Shown: positions 58,160-64,000 of the stretch, piece after piece
Layout of the letters: every line of letters starts with the position of its first letter
How positions within the stretch are numbered: position 1 is the stretch's first letter
Source of the DNA: Coix lacryma-jobi var. lacryma-jobi
Lineage: Eukaryota; Streptophyta; Magnoliopsida; Poales; Poaceae
Reading direction: 5' to 3'
Assembly: GCA_009763385.1 (NCBI GenBank)
Contig: CM019824.1
Location: 179,222,725-179,286,724, forward strand
DNA length: 64,000 bases
Made by a program: the position numbers and the translations under genes
Notes under the pieces: generated by a model
What the model saw: only the letters and a program-made list of their open reading frames with translations
Database searches by the model: none
Told to the model about the DNA's origin: nothing

Positions 58160-58740
58160 ATGAGATATGGGACCCGCCTGTCATTGTCCGGGGGCTTCTA
58201 CGGGAACGCCTTCGCCTACTCCGTCGTGGCCGCCACCGACCGGGACTGGGCTAGCGACGGAGGAAACCTGCAGTGCCGAAGAAGCCGCGGCGTCAGGACG
58301 GGACTGGGCAAAGGAGGTGGCCGCGGAGGAACCCTGCAGCGCTGGCGTCGGACGGATGGGGCGGGGAGGCGTCCGGGCGGGACTGGGCAGAGGAGGTGGC
58401 GGGGAACGAACCTGCAGTGCCGAGGAAGCCGCGGCCTCGGGCGAATGGGGACGTGGAGGCGTCCGGCCTGGACTGGCAGAGGAGGTGGCAGCGGACGAGC
58501 CCTAGCCGCGCCGAGGAAGCCGCGGCGCCGGCGTCGGGGCGGATGAGTGCGGCGGCGTCGAGCGAATGGGGGCGGGGAGGCGTCCGGTCGGGATCCACAG
58601 AGAAGGTGGCGGCGGCCGAACCCTAGCTGCGCCCTCGCCGAGGAAGCCGCGACGCCGGCGTCGGACTCGCTCTATAGCGGACGCGAGCGCGAGCGGGACG
58701 CAGATACGCGCTCCTTCCGCACTGCGGAAAGATACGCGCG
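58160..58740 (+). pseudogene. Captured BAHD-acyltransferase fragment plus GC-rich repeats
   Basis: Near the start, one frame reads SGGFYGNAFAYSVVAAT. This closely resembles the conserved GYxGNAF region of plant BAHD (HXXXD) acyltransferases, which acylate phenolics and alcohols. The similarity stops after about 20 residues. What follows are four or so irregular GC-rich units, each with GAAGCCGCG (at about 58280, 58423, 58514 and 58640). There is no start, no catalytic HXXXD motif and no DFGWG motif. It is a gene scrap carried by the TIR element, not a working gene. Confidence 0.5.
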
Positions 58741-59956
58741 TGAGGGTGGATTTTAGCAACTTGGGAAAAATACCAAGTTGATTTAGGGAGTTGTTGGAGA
58801 AGGTTTTTTGTGTTTTTGCCAAGTTTATAAGAATACCAAACTAATTTAGGGAGTTGTTGGAGATGCTATACCACCCCCTCTTTTTTTAACCGTGAACCCT
58901 CCCATTCTCTCACGCCCAAACTTCAAAGAAACACCTCTTGGCACTCAAAGCTCTCCTCTCTTCCACCCTTTGCTCTTACCTTCAAATCTTGCAAGGGATT
59001 GAGTGAGAGAGGGATTCTTGGTGAGAGAAACATCAAAGCAAACATGAGCACTTGATTTCTTCGTCAAGCCAGTTGGATTTGTGTTTGTTACTCTTGGGGA
59101 TTTGCCTTGTGTTTGTTACTCTTGGGGATTTGCCCCTAGCCGGCTAGGCATTGCCTAAGAGCTCCCGATCTATGGGAGAACCTTAGGGAGTTTGTATCTC
59201 ACTTGATTTTCTTGTGAAGAATTCAAGTCTACCTTTGTGCTTGCTTGAGAGAGGCAAGGAAGTGAAAGATACTCCGACCTTAGTGGTCACCTCAATAACG
59301 AGGACATAGGCAAGCCTTAGTGGCGAGCTGAACCTCGAGAAAAATCCTTGTGTCCCGTGTACTTGTTGTTGTTGTGGTTACTTGAGATCACTTGTTCTTC
59401 TCTCTCTCTCAAGCTATTTCTTAGGTATTGGTCCCGATGTACAAATTGGTGGCGTTCCAAGAGCAAGGAAGCACTTGGAATACTTCATGGAAGAGGGGTA
59501 TTTCACAAATCTGAATTTGAAGTTCACTTGACTCATTTTTCTTAGCTTATTGTAATTACCGGATGTCCTGCTAGAAGTCCTATCAAAAGCCTTGTCGGAA
59601 GTCGTGTCGGAACATCCGACAGGAGCCAGAACTTTCGATGGTGTACTGATCCGTTGTTTTTGTTTGTTTTAAGTTTTCAGATATGCCTATTCATCTCCTC
59701 TAGGCGACATCAAGATCAGATCACCAAATGATATGAGTCACTTTATATCATCACAATTCACATGACCTTCATGGTCTATCGATCTTGACCTCCCTTGCTT
59801 TTTACTATTGCTTCGATCCATAAACGTCAATTCTATGGTTAGACTTCTAACACTCGGTACCAATAACTTTAAAGCCTCCAATTTTTCCTTCACATTTGTA
59901 ACCGGTCCATCAAGATCTTCTCTGCCTTAGTCACATAACTCCATGCAATAAGTTCC

Positions 59957-60440
59957 TTTTCTCGACCACATCATCTCCTTCGCCAACCTCATCATAACTA
60001 GGCCGACCACATGCCAGTCTCTTGTCATGTTATGGCCGAGCCATATCTAATTTCCATAGCAATATGCATGATATCTTCCTAGTTTAGAATAGTCTGAGAT
60101 AGCCCAGCTCAAAGCCTACTGTATTCCTCGCACTAGGATAGGAATTGTTTTCATGTCATTTGGCCACTTGCTGCAGATATTTTGGGGCCAAAGGAAAAAG
60201 AAAACCATTCGTTCGCGAGATGGTGACGTTGCTTCGAGTTCCAGCAGAGCACGGCACATCTTGCTCATCAGTTGCTCGGAGTTGGAGTTGGATTTTTTGG
60301 ACAGGGACTCGGGCGCTAAACTGCAATCGAGTTCCGAGTTTGACCTCCAGATAGCAGCAGCGGAGCGGGCAGCTCCTCCCAAGCTGCAGCCGCGGCGTCC
60401 CCTCCTCGGCTTCTCCCATCCGCCATCCGCCATCCGCCCG
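59957..60440. other. Boundary of the TE block and promoter/leader of the BTB gene
   Basis: 59957-60110 is sequence without recognisable features. From about 60140 it becomes less AT-rich. The stretch 60360-60455 (Ala/Pro-type GC-rich sequence) is probably the 5' UTR exon of the gene that follows. Confidence 0.35.
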
Positions 60441-60455
60441 GGCATCTTCTTCTTG

Positions 60456-60599
60456 GTAAGTACAGTAGCTTTCTTTGCGTATCCAATCGCTCTTACTAGT
60501 TTCTTTGCGTATCATCAATCATCACTGCTCTGTTTTGTTTTCGGAAACCATTCATTCAGTTGAACCCACTTGAGTTCATACTTGATAAATAATAGGGAA
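60456..60599 (+). other. Probable 5' UTR intron of the BTB gene
   Basis: A strong donor CTTG|GTAAGT has its GT at 60456-60457. A short intron ending at an AG near 60590-60600 would join the leader to the segment holding the start codon. The exact acceptor is uncertain. Confidence 0.5.
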
Positions 60600-60605
60600 G
60601 CTGCC

Positions 60606-60626
60606 ATGCCACAGCCACAGCCATGA
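60606..60626 (+). promoter_or_regulatory. Upstream ORF of 6 codons overlapping the BTB start
   Basis: ATG at 60606 encodes MPQPQP. Its TGA at 60624-60626 overlaps the main ATG at 60623 in an ATGA arrangement. Such an overlap could permit termination-reinitiation and would make translation of the BTB protein depend on leaky scanning or restart. Confidence 0.5.
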
Positions 60627-63600
60627 GATCTGTGGAGGAGACCAGCAAGAGATCTCTGACAGTTGCCCCCTTTGAGTGCGCGTGGGGCGAGGAGCTTCGC
60701 TTCGGGGAGCCTGGCCGTGGCTGCATCGCCTTCGAGGCATCAGCCCAGAATGATGTCACCCTGGTCTTCCGCCACCAGCTTGGGAGCCAGCACTACCACT
60801 ACAAGACGGACACCAGCCGCCACTACACCGTCATCTTGGGCAGCCATAGGAACAAACGGCTCAAGATCGAAGTAGATGGAAACACTGCTGTTGATGTTGC
60901 TGCCGTCGGCCTCTGCTGCTCCTCGTCTTTCCAGAGCTACTGGATCAGCATCTATGACGGATACATAAGCATCGGCCAAGGAAAGCATCCAAGCAACAAT
61001 CTCCTCTTCCAATGGCTTGATCCTGATCCCAACCCACATGTTCAGTATGTAGGCCTATCCAGCTGGGACAAGCATGTAGGGTACAGAAACATAAGCCTTC
61101 TTCCATCAGCGCCCCCAAATAGCGTGTTTTGGACCCAGATTTTCCACCGGGATGCTGACACCAGGGACCGTGCGAGGAAACAACTGTCGAGAGATGACTG
61201 TGATCAAAGGCTGCTTGCAGACTTTCTAGAGAACTGGGATTTCTCGGATGCTGTATTTGTCGTTGGCACTGGAAGTGAAAGAAAGGTCGTCCCTGCACAC
61301 AAACTTGTCTTGTGTGCCTCCGGAGATTTCCCTTTTGAAGTAGGGGATGGAGCTACCATTGTGCTTCCATCAGCATCCTACCCTGTTCTCCACTCCCTTC
61401 TTGAGTATATCTATACAGGCTCGACGCAGGTAAGCTGCTTTGACGTGTTTTGTCTGCTCTTTTTCTTAAAATCTGTCCAAGTCCGGAAACTCATTTTGTT
61501 GTTTGTGCAGATTGCTGAATGGCTACTAAGTTCTCTGCTGGAGTTGAGCTCGCAGTTTAAAGTAGAACCACTGGTGAAGTGCTGTAAAGAAATCTTTGAT
61601 GGTTTAGAAGCGGATAAGAAACCTTCTGATTCTGGAAAAATCTTAAAATTATCAAAAAGCAGACTCCAAGATCATAAATTTGACTCCTCTCCACTCAAAG
61701 CACCACTGGATGTGCAGAAAGTTGGAGAGTTCCTTGCAAATGGTGAACATAGTGATATAAATATCTATGTTAATGGACATGGTCTTGTCGCTAAGGGTCA
61801 CAAGCTTATCCTTAGCCTGTGGAGCTCGCCTCTTGCCAAGGTACACACATTTTTCTTTATGAATCCAGTGTCATTGTACTTTTTGCATGACTAGTTAATA
61901 GGCATCATGCACACCTTTTCATAAATATAAAGTACGGGCACAAATGTTTGCGCAGATGTTCACAAACGGGATGAAGGAAAGCAGTGCCACAGATATCTTT
62001 TTTGGAGATGTTCCCCCTGAACCATTCTTTCTCCTCCTTCAGTTTATGTACTACGGGGAACTTAAGTTGGATACTAGGAATATTACATCAGTGTTGGTTC
62101 AGCTGCTTCTACTAGCAGATCAGTTCGCCATCACTGTTCTTCAGTTTGAATGCTGTAAACGAATAATAGAATGCCTTTCAGAGGTAATTATTATTTTTCT
62201 TTGATATAGAACGCTACTTAATGAAAAGTCACTGTTGATAATAGAATGCTACACCAAGAAAAGTTACTGGTACAACCAAGTAGAACTTTTCTTTTTGAAA
62301 GATATACAACTTAGTAGAACTAAAGACTACTTAATGAAAGTAATTCATTTTCACAAGTTTGTAGAGCTGTTCTGTTTTTAGAAAGGCACCTGTGACACCT
62401 CATTCTGCATTCAGTGATGTCTGTACATTGGCAAAAGCTAGATCTTTCAATTCCTAAAAGCTATATCTTGGGTCTTGGCTATTCAAGACTTGCAGTGGCC
62501 TGTGGTAGTCGTGACCATACTTAGTGGGGCCCTTAGCCTCAGAAATAAAGTATATGAGATATTAATTCATTCCACGTGCGTTATATATGCAGGGTTCGCG
62601 TGTCCTACTGGAAGAAGCTCATCCAACAAGACTAGTTTCTAGTTTTTTTCCAAATTTAAGGGATATGGCTTCTGAAAATTTGGGTGAACTTGTAGCTGGT
62701 TCAGAGTAAACTGACCCCTGAAAGTTTATTGCAGGACACTGTATGTTCAGTCTTACAGGCAGTTTCATCAATCCCATCTTGTAAACTGCTTGAAGAAGTA
62801 TGCAAGAGGAATTTTGCTATGCATTTTGATTATTGCACAACCGCTTGCACGAACTTTGTGTTATTAGATGAGGCAACATTTAAGGATATTCTTGAGGCAA
62901 GTAATATAACCTTTTTTCTGTTATGTATCAGTTTACTGCAGTTAAACTAGATATAAATTGTGTTCTTGAGAACATAGATTAGGGTGCCTATCAAGATTCA
63001 ACATCACCAAATAATCAACATGTTAGTAGTCTAATGTGAAATGGCAATTGTCATATCTTAAAGCTATAGATTGCCAAGTACTGCCTCACATAAGATTGGC
63101 AATAATTAGAAAAAAGCTTTTTTTTTGAGACATGAAAAAAAGTTTGTGATTTATTGTTGTATCAATTTCGTCAGTCCTGTTGCATTTTTCCCGACAAACA
63201 GATGTCTCTTTCGTAATTTTTGGCAGCCCTTGATAACTTCTCCAGTTGCAAGGATTGCCAATTAACTATGCAGCACCTTCCCAACAATTTTAAGAATATC
63301 TCCTCAATAATTTTATATGTCTTCATGTGTACTCTGCTGATGAATGTACACATTCATAATTGATAAGGGAAATGAAATTTTATGAGTCCAGTTCTTTTGG
63401 TTCTGACATGGTTAATACTTTCTGGTTTTTATATTATCATTTTAGTTTCTTTACATAAACAAGTGAATCTGCATGGAAGTGCAGCATGGTGATATGACAG
63501 TAACGTCGGAAGAGAGGGTTCTGGATGTCATTTTAACATGGTGCATGGGAGCTTGTGAAACTTTTCACTGGACTTCAGTAGATGAGCTCTTGAGAACTTC

Positions 63601-64000
63601 AACACCAGAGCAGCTCTTTGGAGAGAGGCTTTCTGCCATCAATACTTTGCTACCATTAGTGAGGTGCCCTTTGATGCAGCTGTCTATACTACAGAGGGTA
63701 CACACTGTTTTTCTTGTTATACAATTCTACTGTGAAGCAACTTGTGCCGAATTACATTTGTTTGGGTTACAATATTGCTTGTTGTTTCACTGCAGATGGA
63801 GAGAAGTAATCTAGCAAACCACATACAAGCATTCAGACAGTTGGTTAGTGCTTTCTTGCTCCAGAGTATAATCTTTTCAATCGTTACATGTCTCGGCACT
63901 GGAAGTGTACAATCTGGTTACTTGTTGGGCCACAGGTTGCAGAGGCCATTGAATTCTCTCATGCAGGACAATCAATGCGCACATCATACGAATGGTATGT
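60623..64000 (+). CDS. Double-BTB protein with farnesoic-acid-MT-like N-terminal domain (At2g30600 type), 3' end outside window
   Basis: Exons: 60623-61429, 61511-61840, 61956-62183, 62735-62896, 63485-63697, 63796-63843, 63936 to beyond 64000. All junctions keep phase 0, giving about 617 aa so far. The N-terminus (about 10-175) resembles the PF12248-type domain (HYTVILGSHRNKRLKIEVDG, QYVGLSSWDKHVGYRNI). The first BTB starts near 200 (FSDAVFVV, PAHKLVLCA) and the second near 325 (HSDINIYVNG, KGHKLILSL). A BACK-like helical region follows (LQFECCKRIIE, NFAMHFDYC, SEERVLDVILTWC). Arabidopsis At2g30600 has this layout plus a discoidin-like C-terminus, expected beyond the window. BTB-BACK proteins usually serve as CUL3 adaptors, but the role of this family is not established to my knowledge. 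The donor after exon 4 is AG|GCAAGT, a GC-AG intron. Confidence 0.88.

Larger units (their letters stand above)
46087..58867. mobile_element. Pack-type TIR element carrying a captured gene fragment; hosts the Sirevirus
   Basis: The left end AGAGCATCTCCAACAACTTG (46087) and the right end, reverse-complemented AGCATCTCCAACAACTCCC (58867), are inverted repeats. The flanks could be a 3-bp ATA duplication (46084-46086 and 58868-58870). Without the Sirevirus the element is about 0.84 kb. Its interior at about 58160-58740 is very GC-rich. It contains an acyltransferase-like fragment and then degenerate repeats around GAGGAAGCCGCG. The superfamily is not certain; a PIF/Harbinger-like 3-bp duplication is possible. 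Confidence 0.65.
45130..59718 (+). mobile_element. Solo LTR E, split by a nested TIR element
   Basis: It begins TGTAAGTGCATCTAGCCC at 45130 and ends at 59718 (AAGATCA). The flanks GATCG (45125-45129) and GATCA (59719-59723) differ by one transition. The LTR body is 45130-46086 plus 58868-59718, about 1.8 kb. No internal domain of this family is present. Dyad motifs of the GTCGGAAGTC / AGAACTTCCGA type occur at 45895-46070 and again at 59565-59645. The TIR element inserted at GGGTATA, which is probably this LTR's TATA region. Confidence 0.75.
43040..59956 (-). mobile_element. Minus-strand LTR D, split by nested insertions
   Basis: The LTR body is 43040-45129 plus 59719 to about 59956. The left edge, TGCAGGGTCGAGATGACG, corresponds to the U5 end of LTR A. 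The sequence stops at CACCAACCTTGATCG and resumes after LTR E at GATCACCAAATGATATGAG, just as uninterrupted LTRs A and C continue. The U3 end beyond about 59956 is lost. Its dyad cluster (about 44210-44560) uses CAGACAGTCCGCC-type motifs. A TATA-like CTTTATAAATAG lies just downstream on the minus strand (44156-44167). Confidence 0.75.

Noticed and set aside
58167..58626. Overlapping GC-rich reading frames of 100-130 codons as novel genes
   Set aside because: Several frames on both strands are open only because the DNA is GC-rich and repetitive. They lie inside a TIR element and lack any recognisable domain beyond the short acyltransferase scrap.
1..64000. tRNA or rRNA genes
   Set aside because: Looking by eye I found no sequence with clear A- and B-box or rRNA similarity. 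A covariance-model scan would be needed to exclude tRNAs.

Overview
The window is nuclear DNA of a grass, most likely a panicoid/Andropogoneae relative of sorghum, maize or sugarcane. The evidence is GT-AG introns in host genes, GC-rich first exons, dense Stowaway/Tourist/hAT MITEs, and large Sirevirus-type Copia LTR elements in nested stacks. I recognise the U-box gene as the counterpart of rice PUB12 (short-arm end of rice chromosome 6). That placement is from memory and not checked.

Layout. (1) 0-16 kb is a genic island, all on the minus strand: a small uncharacterised plant gene (1.1-2.1 kb), a 4-exon U-box/ARM E3 ubiquitin ligase (4.8-6.9 kb), and an 18-exon PHD-finger/GNAT nuclear acetyltransferase-like gene (8.2-15.4 kb). 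(2) 16.3-24.1 kb is a solo LTR split by a hAT-type element, which itself holds a minus-strand Sirevirus-like LTR plus internal remnant. Perfect target-site duplications support the outer two layers. (3) 26-34 kb holds MITEs and a degenerate mariner-like transposase gene. A complete solo LTR has inserted between its second and third catalytic aspartates. (4) 36.0-37.0 kb is an intact single-exon RING-H2 E3 ligase gene. MITEs surround it, with a 606-bp hAT MITE downstream. (5) 40.6-60.0 kb is a retroelement block. A truncated LTR comes first. Next is a four-layer nest: LTR D contains solo LTR E, which contains a TIR element carrying a captured BAHD-acyltransferase fragment, which contains a complete 11.9-kb Sirevirus. 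The Sirevirus has gag, pol and a third ORF, target-site duplication TTACT. (6) 60.4 kb to the end is the 5' part of a double-BTB gene on the plus strand, running off the window.

The strongest unexplained pattern concerns the LTR families. Six LTR lineages carry a cluster of short dyad motifs of the form CGG-N5-CCG, usually just upstream of the LTR TATA-like box. The inner bases differ between lineages but change in complementary pairs, so dyad symmetry is kept. The full-length Sirevirus also carries such clusters inside gag, inside pol and around its third ORF.

A second pattern is a caution about the sequence itself. Many one-base frameshifts at short homopolymers occur in the Sirevirus gag/protease/integrase region, and one each in two host genes. 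They look more like residual read error than biology. Two in-frame stops in the Sirevirus (CAG to TAG, CGA to TGA) instead look like decay of methylated cytosines.

The host genes serve ubiquitination (U-box, RING, possibly BTB/CUL3) and chromatin (PHD-GNAT). I see no sign that they form one pathway. All exon structures were read by eye from splice signals, frame continuity and family knowledge.
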